Shown: in pieces, positions 10,815-21,105 of the stretch | Numbering within the stretch: the first letter of the stretch is position 1 | Layout of the letters: every line of letters starts with the position of its first letter | From: Pelomyxa schiedti | Lineage: Eukaryota; Evosea; Pelobiontida; Pelomyxidae | DNA length: 34,889 bases | Reading direction: 5' to 3' | NCBI GenBank assembly: GCA_020536535.1 | Contig: JAHLWZ010000445.1 | Span: forward strand, 2,558 to 37,446 | Notes under the pieces: model-generated | Databases searched by the model: none | What the model saw: the letters and a program-made list of their open reading frames with translations, nothing else | Told to the model about the DNA's origin: nothing | Made by a program: the position numbers and the translations under genes

Positions 10815-12409
10815 TTAGTTACCAAATGGTCCAGGTGAGCCACCGGCCTTGAGCGCGGCTGTGGCAACCAGCTTGTATTGATCACCAAGTAACTCTAGTG
10901 CCTTGGCTCGCCGGGACTTCACTTCTTTGGGGGATGGAACGCCGGGAGGGATTTCCATAGCTATTTCACAGACTTCCCGCAATGTGAGCTCAATTTCCAG
11001 TTTACCAGCCTTCCACATCATCTTGAGGCCGGCTTTTTTTTTGTTAATCAACAAGAATAGAGGTGGCAAGTAGTACCCTCAAGTAGCTCTGAATTGGGCG
11101 CCTCTTGGCCATTGCGCTCCGCTTGCTCCGCCTGTTACATGTTTTAGTAGTGTAATATTTTTGAGTAGAATACCCTTTCGTACTGGGATTGGGTTTTGGC
11201 TGCTGAGGCAATGGTCGATATTGTCATTTTGGCGAGATGTCCTTTTTCTTTGATTTCAGAGAGTAATGCGGGTATCCCAAAAAATGAGTCCTGGTGCTGG
11301 GTGCCCTCTTTGAAAGTTATTGATTTTCCTTGGTAGTTGAGAAAAGCCAACCTTGACTATAAACGTAACCAACAAGGTATAACAACTCCGCTCCTCCCGG
11401 GGCTTCCACAAGATCCACCGCCTCTTCAGCCAACCGTGCTTTCAAGCTTCGTGTCTTCGCACTTGTAGTCATTTCTGGTACAATTTCTTTGAAAACCCAT
11501 TAGGCATGGTAATTAAACGTTAACATACGTTCCAGTTTGGCAATCAATTTTGTTGCTAACTCTTGCCTTTTTTGTTGTTTTTTCTGGTCATACTGAGCAC
11601 GCATCACCATAGGATCAGCATTTTCATCCGCACCGGCAATGTCCAAGAGGTCTATAAGGGGTGTGGAAAATATCTTTCCGTGTGTTAGAACTTTTTTTGC
11701 AGAAAAACGTAGCACACATCGTCAAATTTTCCACCACCAAAGAGCATTGTGAACAGCTTCAAGTTTGTGAGAAGAGAAAATTGGAAGCGAAAGCTTACTT
11801 GTCTGGGATCAGTCATGTCTGCCTCATCCCACACTCCAAGCTGGTGAAGGAGTAAATAATTCTTGATTCAAAGATTGAGAAATTTACCTTGTCGTATCTT
11901 TCTCTTTTTTCGACATCACTGAGTACCTGTGTTTTATGTGAGCCTGTAATTTATCTGTTCTGAGGTACCTGATACGCTTCTGAGATCATCTTGAATCTAT
12001 CTTCAGCCTGTGGGTTGTCAGGGTTTTTATCTGGGTGATACATTTTTGCCAGACGGTAGTACGCTTTTGTGATTTGGCTTTGAGTTGCGTCTTTAGGAAC
12101 CTGTGAAGGGTCACTGGAAACCTCGGGAGGCACAACGGGGAAGGTTACCTCAAGTATGTCATAGAGATTTACGCCTTTTAAGAACTCCGAGGCTGATTTA
12201 CCAGCACTGCTTGAAGAACTTGATGCAGATGAAGAGCTTGCCGAGCTTGCTGAACTTGCCGAGGCTGCATGGCTGGGAGGGGGATGCACTCCCACATCAT
12301 CATCCGGGTCGGGGTACGATGTTGGTGTGCTGGAAGTCGCAGTGGTTGATTCCGTGTGTTTATGTGGAGGGGTTACACCAACATCGTCATCCGGGTCAGG
12401 GTAGTGCAT
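10815..12409 (-). CDS. DnaJ-X family J-domain co-chaperone (Caj1/Djp1-like)
   Basis: Hsp40-type co-chaperone that stimulates Hsp70. Nine exons close in frame to 415 residues from the ATG at 12409: 12409-11969, 11926-11888, 11840-11799, 11756-11718, 11673-11529, 11486-11352, 11307-11174, 11131-11077, 11032-10815. The N-terminus carries two copies of [10 protein letters not shown] and a Ser/Ala run, then a J-domain ([28 protein letters not shown] with the HPD triad, [22 protein letters not shown]), LFGGGKFDD, and a DnaJ-X domain ([26 protein letters not shown], then [20 protein letters not shown] and [11 protein letters not shown]). In family members this architecture serves the cytosol or peroxisomal import. 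It ends convergently with the VPS9 gene, 233 bp away. The start may lie further upstream if the SAP-like exon at 12644-12949 is its true first exon. Confidence 0.9.
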
Positions 12410-12589
12410 GGGCTCCTATGCATAATTCCAAATGTTAGATACTAACACATGCTTATTTCTATTCAATAAAACTGGCCAATGCACCAGTGCAACCAAATGC
12501 ATTAAAAAATGGGGGGGAAAAAAAAAATAGTGTGCGGACTTTCCTCACTATTTCGTTAACAATGGTAATAACAACAAGCAAAATAAAAC

Positions 12590-12949
12590 TTATATAAGTG
12601 TGGGAAAAGGATAAGGTAAGGTAGTATAGTATGACAAGCTCACATCGTGGCCACCACCACCAGCACCATCAGCAGCAGCCGTAGTAGTCGTGGTACTCGT
12701 ACTCGTACTCGTCGCTGACGACGGGGCTGACGAAGGCGATGACGCGGATTTGTTGGAGACAGCAGCCGGGACGAGGCGGCGCTCGCAAACCAGGTCCACC
12801 AGGTCGCGCTTCTCTATGCACATCGTGAAGTCGACGCCGTTGGCCAACAGCAACTCCTTGAGTGCCGACACTGACATCGTCTCGGCGCGGGATCTCGCTT
12901 CGGCGTCGCCCCCGCTTCCGTTGCCGCTCGCATCGCCGCCACTATGCAT
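12590..12949 (-). CDS. SAP-like domain ORF; separate gene or first exon of the DnaJ-X gene
   Basis: ATG at 12949 ([14 protein letters not shown]) leads into [16 protein letters not shown], then [10 protein letters not shown], a helical SAP-like module also seen in some RING ligases and other multidomain proteins. A Ser/Thr/Ala-rich run and GGGGHD follow. Read straight through, the ORF stops at 12590. A good donor (GAT|GTGAGC, exon end 12644) and an acceptor CATAG|GAG at 12416 join this exon in phase 0 to [14 protein letters not shown] of the J-domain gene, giving a 519-residue fusion. The implied 228-nt intron is long for this window and the acceptor tract is weak, so both models stay open. 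The strong SAP-like match argues that the exon is real. Confidence 0.55.
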   Translation of the reverse strand: MHSGGDASGNGSGGDAEARSRAETMSVSALKELLLANGVDFTMCIEKRDLVDLVCERRLVPAAVSNKSASSPSSAPSSATSTSTSTTTTTAAADGAGGGGHDVSLSYYTTLPYPFPTLI

Positions 12950-13211
12950 TTTTTTGATTGTTAGCAGATGGCCTCCAATCTTTGGGTGTCCCAGTGGTAC
13001 TCTCAATACCAGTCTATGTGCATGCTTACTCGCGTACACAGTGCTTTGGAAAGTTAGAAGGTCTCAGATTGCCTGGAGAGGTTTTCAGTTTTCAAAGAGT
13101 CACTCACGATTGCGTTTCGTTCAATTTTTTTCTGTTTTCTTCATCTTGCGCAAGCAACAAAATAAAACAAACCAACCCAACAAACAACCTTTTGACAGCC
13201 GGATCTACGAC
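12950..13211. promoter_or_regulatory. Divergent promoter with an A/C-rich cyclophilin leader
   Basis: 262-bp gap between the SAP-like start (minus) and cyclophilin (plus). The cyclophilin leader just before the ATG is A/C-rich with AACAAA and CCAACC units, closely resembling the leader of the cathepsin gene at about 33400-33451. Confidence 0.35.
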
Positions 13212-13995
13212 ATGTCGCGCACACAAGTATTCTTCGACATTACCATTGGTGGTCAACCCAAGGGCCGCATTGTCATGGAGTTGTTCAACGATGTTGTCCC
13301 CAAGACCGCTGAAAACTTCAGGGCGCTTTGCACCGGCGAGAAGGGAATGGTACGTTTATCGTTTTTTTGTTGAGAAATTCATTTTATTATGCATTACAAC
13401 TAAAGTCGATGAGAATAATTATATTATAATATGATAATTTTGTTTACTTGCAGTAAATTAACTGCGTTTCTGTGCAGGGACGAAGCGGCAAGCCACTCCA
13501 CTTCAAGGGCAGCATTTTCCACAGGTGCATTCAGGACTTCATGATTCAGGGAGGAGACTTCACCCGCTTCAACGGCACAGGAGGAGAATCTATCTACGGA
13601 ACGTAAGTGAATTGAAATGTCACCCTTTTGCTTAACAACATACAGCAAGTTCAACGATGAGAACTTCACCCTTAAGCACACCGGCGAGGGACAGCTCTCC
13701 ATGGCCAATGCTGGACCCAACACTAACGGATCCCAGTTCTTCATCAGTATTTAGCCTTTATTCCACCCGCGTTAACTAATACGTCCCCAGCCACCGTTAA
13801 GACCGCATGGTTGGACGGCAAGCACGTGGTATGCTCCGCTCTATTGTAATTCCCTGTCACCCCAACTAACCTTGACAAAAGGTTTTCGGCCGCGTAACTT
13901 CCGGAATGGACCTCGTCCACGAGATTGAGCGCCAGCCAGCAAGGTCCGATAAGCCCCTCAAGGATTGTGTCATTGCCAACTGCGGCCAGCTCTAA
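13212..13995 (+). CDS. Cyclophilin A-type peptidyl-prolyl isomerase
   Basis: Cytosolic prolyl cis-trans isomerase. Five exons (13212-13349, 13478-13602, 13646-13746, 13791-13828, 13882-13995) give 171 residues, the usual single-domain length. Seen: [52 protein letters not shown] (catalytic Arg plus FMIQGGD), [33 protein letters not shown] with the cyclosporin-contact Trp, and the ending [10 protein letters not shown]. There is no signal peptide or extra domain. Its exons are more G/C-biased at third positions than the neighbouring signalling genes, as expected for high expression. Intron 1 is 128 nt, the others 38-53 nt. It converges with the PAS-like gene, whose stop lies 137 bp downstream. 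Confidence 0.98.
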
Positions 13996-14132
13996 GCAAC
14001 ATCCCGACATTCATTTAATATGGTCTTTAATTCATTTTGCCATCCAACTGAAAAAAAAAAAAGAAAAAATTTTAAACTCTTGATTAGCGACCTACTGTTA
14101 CAATCCTACAATTTGGTAAGGTGTGTTGTGTG

Positions 14133-15237
14133 TCAATGGTCCAAGCTTTGCTGTAGAACCTCAGCCATGTCTTGCACTCTTGGGTCAGGTTGTAGGTTTC
14201 TGTATGGGTCATGTGGGTCTATGAGCTTGAACAGGTGCATGCCGAAGTGATGGCCTGATGAGGAATCATAGAGGGGTGTGTCAGTGACATGGACGGGGAG
14301 TGGTCCCCTTGGTGTGCTGAAAAGGGTGTCGTAGATATGAGGCGTCCCTATCGGCACTTCGGTAACGAACTTGGCCCATTCTTCGAAGGTCCTTTGCCGT
14401 TCTGATTCAGGCATGAAGGATTCAATGAATGTAGAGTTACAAAACGTGGCTACGCCCGGAATCGTGGATTCCCGTACAGTAGGCAATCTGAAAGACGGTG
14501 TTAGGAGATACTATGTGGGAGCGTCATCTTATACATATTTTTATCTAGGATAGTAATAAGTATAAGAGAGGAAAAAACGCGGAGAAATATTTCTCCTTCT
14601 CTTGTGAATGATTTTAGATGTACATTTTAGTCCGCGAGAGGATACTCTCTTATAACTATTTGAGTATCCTTTTACCTTCCTATTTATGTTTCATAAATAG
14701 TCATTTGTTTTGTGAACACATTATATATATATATATGGTTTACATTTCGTTCATCTCCAGGAGGTGCCTTCCCACGCTGTTTATGTACACAGGGAAGCAT
14801 TTGGAGTCCAGAATTAGGAACACGAAGTCGTCCATGCTCTCGCCGATGCCCCACACCGTTTCCTTGAAATGAGATGCCGGCGATGAAGGCGCCAACGGCG
14901 GCGTCGGCGGCGGCACCTGCTGCGCACAGCTCCGCCTCCCATAATAAACAAACGACACCGTCATCGCGCCACCCCCCTTACGGTGTCCGCGATGGTGCCG
15001 CGATTGTCTCCTGTCGTCGTCCTGTTGTCCTCCGTTCTTGTTGTTGTTGCTGATGTTGTTGGTGTTTGTGCAGTTTGCGTTTGTGGCAGCGCCAAAGGCT
15101 TGGGCAATGGCAATTAGTGTGATGCCACTGTGGCTGGTTGGTTGTAATGTTGTTAATGCCGTTTGCGGGGGAACGAGGGGGGGAGGATCTTGGGGGCTTT
15201 TATTTTCTGGTGGACCACTGGCGGCCATGAGGCGCAT
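14133..15237 (-). CDS. PAS-like domain protein
   Basis: Two exons (15237-14744 and 14487-14133) close to 282 residues. The first about 120 residues are low complexity (Pro, Thr/Asn, a basic Arg/His stretch). The fold-like part begins at ESMDDFVFLILDSKCFPVYI, continues through VGRHLLEMNEILPTV, and ends GHHFGMHLFKLIDPHDPY. The pattern (hydrophobic strand ending ILD, then VYIN, helices, then a strand pair) is that of a PAS sensor domain, but the match is by eye and remote. PAS domains bind small ligands or partners; no output domain is present. The intron (256 nt) is about five times the local norm and contains several palindromes. The next same-strand gene is the RB-family gene, 394 bp upstream. 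Confidence 0.6.
14488..14743 (-). other. Long intron with a cluster of inverted repeats
   Basis: Contains a perfect 16-bp palindrome GGAGAAATATTTCTCC (14581-14596), a 9-bp stem AGGATACTC/GAGTATCCT (14639-14647 with 14662-14670), a 9-bp stem CTATTTATG/CATAAATAG (14680-14688 with 14692-14700), and a (TA)n run at about 14721-14736. No ORF is present. Confidence 0.7.
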
Positions 15238-15631
15238 GTTGCTGTTGTGTGTTTGCGGACTGGGTTTTAAGGATTATCTTTGGCGTTTGGCTTGTTGTTT
15301 TGTTAAATAGGTAGTATTGCTGTCGTGTTGTGTAATTAATTAACACCAAAACTGGCAGGAAAGGAAAACGGCGCAGAGCAAGCGAAAACGTTCTTTGGCT
15401 GTGATTGCTGCTAACCCGATCTGTCTGTGGAAATCACTGCTGCGAATGTACCCCGACACAGTTGATTCTTACTTTCTTTACAAGGACCATTCTCAGTGAT
15501 TATCAAAGGTGTCTCGCTGTTCAGGGTGTAAATGTGGGTGAGAAGGTAATTCCCAGACGAGGATTCGCCCCCGATGTTTCGTGGATGTTGTTTTTGCGTT
15601 TGGCGTGACTGTCACAAACGCCTTGGGCTGT
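15238..15631. other. Intergenic gap between the PAS-like and RB-family genes
   Basis: 394 bp between the PAS-like start and the RB-family stop, both on the minus strand. It should contain the PAS-gene promoter and the RB 3' UTR. I see no gene or named motif here. Confidence 0.4.
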
Positions 15632-18600
15632 CTAGGATTTGTTATTGTTGTTGCTGTTGGGGATGGTGAGGTTGGTTGATGACGCGGATGTGATAGGGTG
15701 AGAGCCAACAGCTTCATTTATTTTCTGAAGGTGCTGTGTGATCCAAGTCAGTTTATTTGGGAATAGAGTTCGGATGTAAAATACCCTCAAAGGAGACCGG
15801 CCGAATATGAACCTGGTCTGCAGCTTCCTGGGGCTCTGGTTCTCGTCATCATCATTGTCAACTTCATCATCAGCCGGCAGCAGGATTCCTGATGTTGATG
15901 ACGTGGAGTCCATCACATCAGCTTCAGGGTCACCCTCACATGAGCCATAGTCCATGTCAGAATCATCACCGGTAGTGGTGGCTAGTGCTGTTCCTATGCC
16001 GGCTCTGGTGTCCTCGTCGGCGATGGGTGGGTCATCATCACCATCCTCTGGTTTGTTGATGAACAGTGCTGATGATGCGGGTGTGTTTTCCGGTGCTGCT
16101 GCTGTGGTTGCTGTTGTGGAAGTTCCCTTTTCTTCTGCTGCTATGGATTTGGAGATGTGATTCCAATAGTCCGACATGTAGGGTATATAGACTTTATTGT
16201 AGAATTCGATAATATCTCCCCACTTCCCCTCATTGATAGGTATGCATGTAACTATCTAAGGGGTGTAAGAATAAATGGAACGGGACCAAAATGCTGTAGC
16301 GCACCTTCTCTGAAGAGAACGGTAGGGTTTTAAGGTATTGGCCCACAAGTTCGGTGAACGTCAGCTTCGCTTTCATAACTTTGCAGACTGCATAAAGGCT
16401 GGAAAGGATAATGTGATCAACGTGTCTATCAAGCATCAGCCTGGGATACTGCAATATGAAAGCAACGGCCGACAGAACCTGAAGTTGAGTTAGAGGTTTG
16501 AGATGGAGGAGATGAAATAATAAAATTGAAAAATTTTTAATTTTTGTAGTGAATACAATACATGCTGCACTGCATCAAGACTCAATTTTAGTCCCTCCAC
16601 TAGAGTTCTTGTCCGGATGAAGGATAGCTTCGCAACTTTTTGGAGAAATGCCTTTGCATGTTGAAAAAAAAACAGGGGATTAATGACATACCTTAACAAT
16701 GAACAATTTTGATCCAGGTGGTGATCCTGTGGTGTGGGTAATTGTAAAAAAAGAAAAGGTAAAATTGTACCAGAGGTTTGGTTGAATTTTTTGCCCAGTG
16801 ATTTTTGTGGACTGCTCAGTATATCCCATCTTAGTTGAGGATTCTTGGGAGGCATACCTGCACTGGTAATGCCGGGAGAGGTTGGGGGTAAGGAAACTGC
16901 TGCCGGTGAGCTTGAAGTATTCGATTCGAGTGGTACTGTGGATGGTGGCATGGTTATATCAATTGCTAAGGATCCGGAATGCCAGCCTTCAGAGAGAAGG
17001 ATGAGGTCGTGGGTACGCTCAATGTACGATTTGAGATCTTTTGGAAGTACTTCCTATTTATAATTTCAGTTGTTTCACATATGCACAGTAGCTCACCCAC
17101 TGTAATCTGGCTATCTCCGGTAGTACTGAAGCTACTACTATGCAGTCAATTGACCAAATTTGTAAAACATCAGTGAACTTGACTTGTAATATGTACACAT
17201 ATGCTACAATAATGGCACAAATGCAGGCAATGCTCTGAAGGAAGTCTTTGTTTAAAAGCATTCTGGCACTATTATGTGGCTATGCGTGGAATGAGTTTCA
17301 CTGTAGTACAATTAGGATGTAACCTCTCTATTTGATTCCAACTCTGACGCAAGGATAGACTCCAATAGCCTGTTTATGGTAAATCATGTTGAGGGAAAAA
17401 GGTGGATACATGTAAAATAATCTCGTTAAACTGAATGAATGCTGGATAAAGTGCTGTCCAAGTTCATTCGATGTCAAAAGGGGATCTAATTGCCTTCAGG
17501 GGAAAATAAACATGCTCCAGTAGTAAAAACCAAAATATATGGAATGCAAGACATTCAGTGAGCTTGAAGGCAGATAACCCGCAGATCGTGCAAAACCTAC
17601 AAAGTGATTGCTTGGATTTGGCGCCTGGGGGAAAGTCAATGATTATCACCGAAGTGTTGAATACCCTATTTAACAGGATGGATTGAAGCCAGGAGGGAGT
17701 AGCAAGAGAAAAATGTTCGCCATTCATTGTAGTACAGTATGTGGGAGTGCTGGAATCTAATACACTTAGATGAGTAGTCGTGCCTATGCTGGCCTCATAT
17801 GCACAGCTGCCACCTTGCACAATTTCAGGAGCACCAGCAGAGAACGTATTCCCAAGCAATTCGCTAGTTTCACAAGTGTTGCCGTCATCATAAGAGGGGT
17901 TCAATGGTAGAGGTTGCAACTTTTGCAGTGGATAAGGACTGAGTCCTGTGAGTAATTAATTATAAACAACGTTCGGGAAAAAATTTCACCGTTAGGGTTT
18001 GGGTCATCAAAAGCTAGTTCCGTTCCTATTGAAAAATTATGTGAAGGAATAGTTACGTAAGTGTAATACCGAACAATAAAAGATATTCATTCAAATCCCC
18101 TGTAGTTCTAAATTGTAGTCGAACTTCATCTACTAGAAGATCGCGATTGCTGGGAGTGAGTTCACACACTGGTACCAGAACACTAGGATAGAAGTAGGTA
18201 TTTTGTCTATTTTTTGAGGTCCCCTCCCCGTCTCCTATTTCATCTCTCCTTATCCATTACGTACCCCTCTGGAGTTTGAAGTAATCGTATTCCCAAAGAT
18301 CTTCCCATCTAATTAAGTAAGACAAATTAGAGAAGGTCGATGAGATACCAAGCTACCTCAGACAATAGATCAGCAAAAGTGCCACGGAGTACGGTACTTT
18401 TTATAAGAGGTTCTAGCTCGACAAGCTTACTGGAGACAATTAACATGTCAGTTAAGCTGGAAGCGTCAAACTCTAACAATTCCCGTTGAGAAAATCAATC
18501 AAAGGTAAGTGCAAGCATACTGCACTTTCTTAATGCGAGGGGGCTCTGATATATTACACTGTACAATACGTAAATCAAAAAGCCTAAGCATTGTCCCATT

Positions 18601-20997
18601 TGAGGTGAATCCTTCAGTTTGTACCCTATCAAACTAATGAGGGAGGTACCGCAACTTGACAACACAGGAATACTTTTGGCAAGAACAAAAAACGCCCACC
18701 CAAACTGAAAGAACACATCTTCAAGACTCTCGGCTTGCTGCCTAGGTGTTGGGATTATAAGTGCGGCAAGGGTTGTGGTGACTAGGAATACCTAGTGGAA
18801 GTCGAACAGACCAAAAAACAGGAAAAGGTGTCTTTATAAAGGCCCACTAACTTTTTGGCAATCTCCCAATTGCTTGAAATGCTCTACTTTATTTAGTGGA
18901 GAAGCTTATCAAGAGGCATACCATTACTGCCTGGTGCAAGTAAGAGCCTCCAATGATTTGAAGGAATTGATCCATATAACTCAGGAAGGAGTTTAAACTG
19001 ATTGAGAATAAGGATACTAAAATTAGGAAAAAGAGGCGTGCCCTAAGCTGAAGTACTGCAGTAAGTCAGACAGTTGCAGTTCGGTTTCTACGTCAATATT
19101 TTGGGTGGGGTCATATTTGGAGTTTCTTTTCCATCGCGCACGTACAAAGCGTTTCATCCCATAATAGCACAGCAAACAGCAGACGTAAATGTGTTCGGGG
19201 ATTCCACAGGATTCGTACTGAATGGGTAAGTTCGCCCCTTTACTGACATATAATCATTATTCATACTTGATAACGTGTCATGGCTTGCTCCACAATCATC
19301 CCTAGAGGTTGGCTGACTCTGAAATGTTCCAGCACACTAGGAAGGAACGCTTGACCGCCAAAAGAATACGAAACGGGAGTCAGGGAGACTGGTGGCCTCG
19401 CCATAACCTCTGGGGCTGCCTGAATTGCAGGTGTTGGAAGACAAGCCGCCGTGGTGGCGATACCATAGCCTTGGGTTGCCAGCATGTCCATTTGGACTTT
19501 CATCCTTTCCTCCAATCTCCGCCTCACAATATCTTGTTGCTCTGGCGGCATTTGCTGTTCCTGGCTAACATGGTCCTGTGGAACTGGGAATTCGCGAACC
19601 GGGTCATGCTTCTCCCTCTGTTTCGGCTCATTCACTTGGGTTATGACACAGTCCTCCTGCTCTCGCTTAACTTGAATACGCTGTGGTGCAGAAGCCCTCG
19701 AATTTCTCATGTCATTGGCATCGGCGGCAACACCACCACTACCACCTGATTCTCCATCTCTTGAGGGCCCATTTTCCCTCGTATTTTGTGGTTGCACAAT
19801 CTCCACTCGCGTTACCTGGATGGGTACAGGAGGCACGGGTATGGGTGTGGGTACAGATGTGGATGTGATGGAACTAGACACATTTGCCCCTGTTACTTGC
19901 CGCGGCTGCTGTGGCTGTGGTTGTGACTGTTGTGTTTTCTGTTGAGGTTGTTGTTGCGCTGGGGGTGTTGATATGTTGGGGCCATCCTGCTGTGTCTGTT
20001 CGCTAATGTCCTCACGCTCACGTTTGCATTTGGTTGCCGCAGGTGTGGGTCCCAGTGTAATGCAGGTAGTATTTGTGGTGCTTTGTGTGCCCACAGAAGC
20101 CGTTCCACTTCCACAGTACTGCTGTTGCTGTGAATGTGTTTGTGATTGTGATTGTGATTGTGGTTGTAGTTGTTGGATCAGCTGAATGTAGGGCTGTGCG
20201 GCGGTTGTGCTGGTCACCGTGATCACCCCGCCACAACCGCAACCACCACCGATCACACTTGTTGATGCTGATGCTGCTGCTGCGGTGGTGGTGGCGTCGC
20301 CAATGGGCATTGGAATCGGGGCGATGTACCCCTCGTTGTTGTTGGCGTAGCCACTGCTGCCACCACTGGTGCTGGTGGCCGCGGCGCCTTTGGCCGGTGT
20401 GGGCGCGGGGGCGGGGGCAAGGGAGGGGGGAGGAGCGGCCGGCGGGGAGAGGAAGTGGTGGTTGTGCGTGATCGGCGTGAACAGCTCGCACTGCATGGCG
20501 GGGGCGGGCACGGTGCGGGCCGTGGCCCAGGGGTCCCGGTACATCCCCGCCTCGTGGTGCTGCCGCCCCCCCGGTCCTCCCCCTCCCCCACCTCCCCCTC
20601 CTCCCCTTCCCGCTCCTCTGCCGCCGCCTCCGGTTCCGGTGCATGCACCTCTGCCGCCGCCGGTGGAGGACGCTGGGCCGGGCGGGGGTGGGGGCTGCGT
20701 GGGGGGGGGATGGTACACGACGATCGGGGGAGCGGGGCTGGGCACGGAGGACACGGGGGACAATGCCACTTGGTGCTGGTGTGTGATGTGCTGCACGTGG
20801 GTCTGTGCCGGGGCAACACCAACCGTGGTCGTCGTGGTCGTGGTCGCTGCTGTACCGTGTTGCTTTGGTTGTTGTTGTTGTTGTTGGGGCGGTGGTTGCT
20901 GGGGAGTAGGATTCCGGTTGATTATGACGGGACTGGATGGTGGTGGTGGTGTAGACGATGAAGGGGGCACAACCACAGCCGCTATTTGCCGCTGCAT
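15632..20997 (-). CDS. Retinoblastoma-family pocket protein with a giant low-complexity N-terminus
   Basis: Cell-cycle repressor family binding E2F. Exon 1 (20997-19267, 577 codons) is Pro/Gln/His/Ser/Gly-rich; its end (AMTRYQ) joins by a 49-nt phase-0 intron to YESCGIPEHIYVCCLLCYYG. Exons 2-4 (19217-19057, 19016-18922, 18886-18852) continue the RB N-terminal cyclin-like domain, then FQFGWAFFVLAKSIPVLSSC. Pocket A spans about 17760-17000 (FSLATPSWLQSILLNR, LLESILASELESNRE, LLNKDFLQSIACICAIIV). Pocket B spans about 16680-16130 (FLQKVAKLSFIRTRTLVEGL, LMLDRHVDHIILSSLYAVCK, GDIIEFYNKVYIPYM). The tail is acidic and has SPRKLQTRFIFGRSPLR spliced to HLQKINEAV, the usual RB C-terminal segment. A run of about 39-70-nt introns cuts the domain part. 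The stop is at 15632. Some pocket A junctions (17250-17500) were not fully resolved. Confidence 0.88.
20150..20990 (-). repeat. GC-rich low-complexity block in RB exon 1
   Basis: Homopolymer-like Gly, Pro, Gln, Thr and Ala coding runs, with an uninterrupted Gly-rich core around 20560-20640 (CCTCCCC units on the + strand). It produces spurious ORFs of up to 346 codons in other frames. Confidence 0.75.
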
Positions 20998-21105
20998 CGT
21001 ATCGCTTCTTCAAACGAAAATGCGTCTCGATCTGCGATCTATTAAAAAAAAACCCCACGAAGCAAAGCAGGAACTGATGTTGTGATCGATGATTTGGGTG
21101 TTTTG

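Noticed and set aside
14700-14740. TA repeat as a TATA-box promoter
   Set aside because: It lies within an intron of the PAS-like gene, next to the donor site, with no gene starting nearby.
20018-21058. 346-codon minus ORF and 238- and 189-codon neighbours
   Set aside because: Frame shadows of RB exon 1; only the 577-codon frame splices in phase into the RB N domain.
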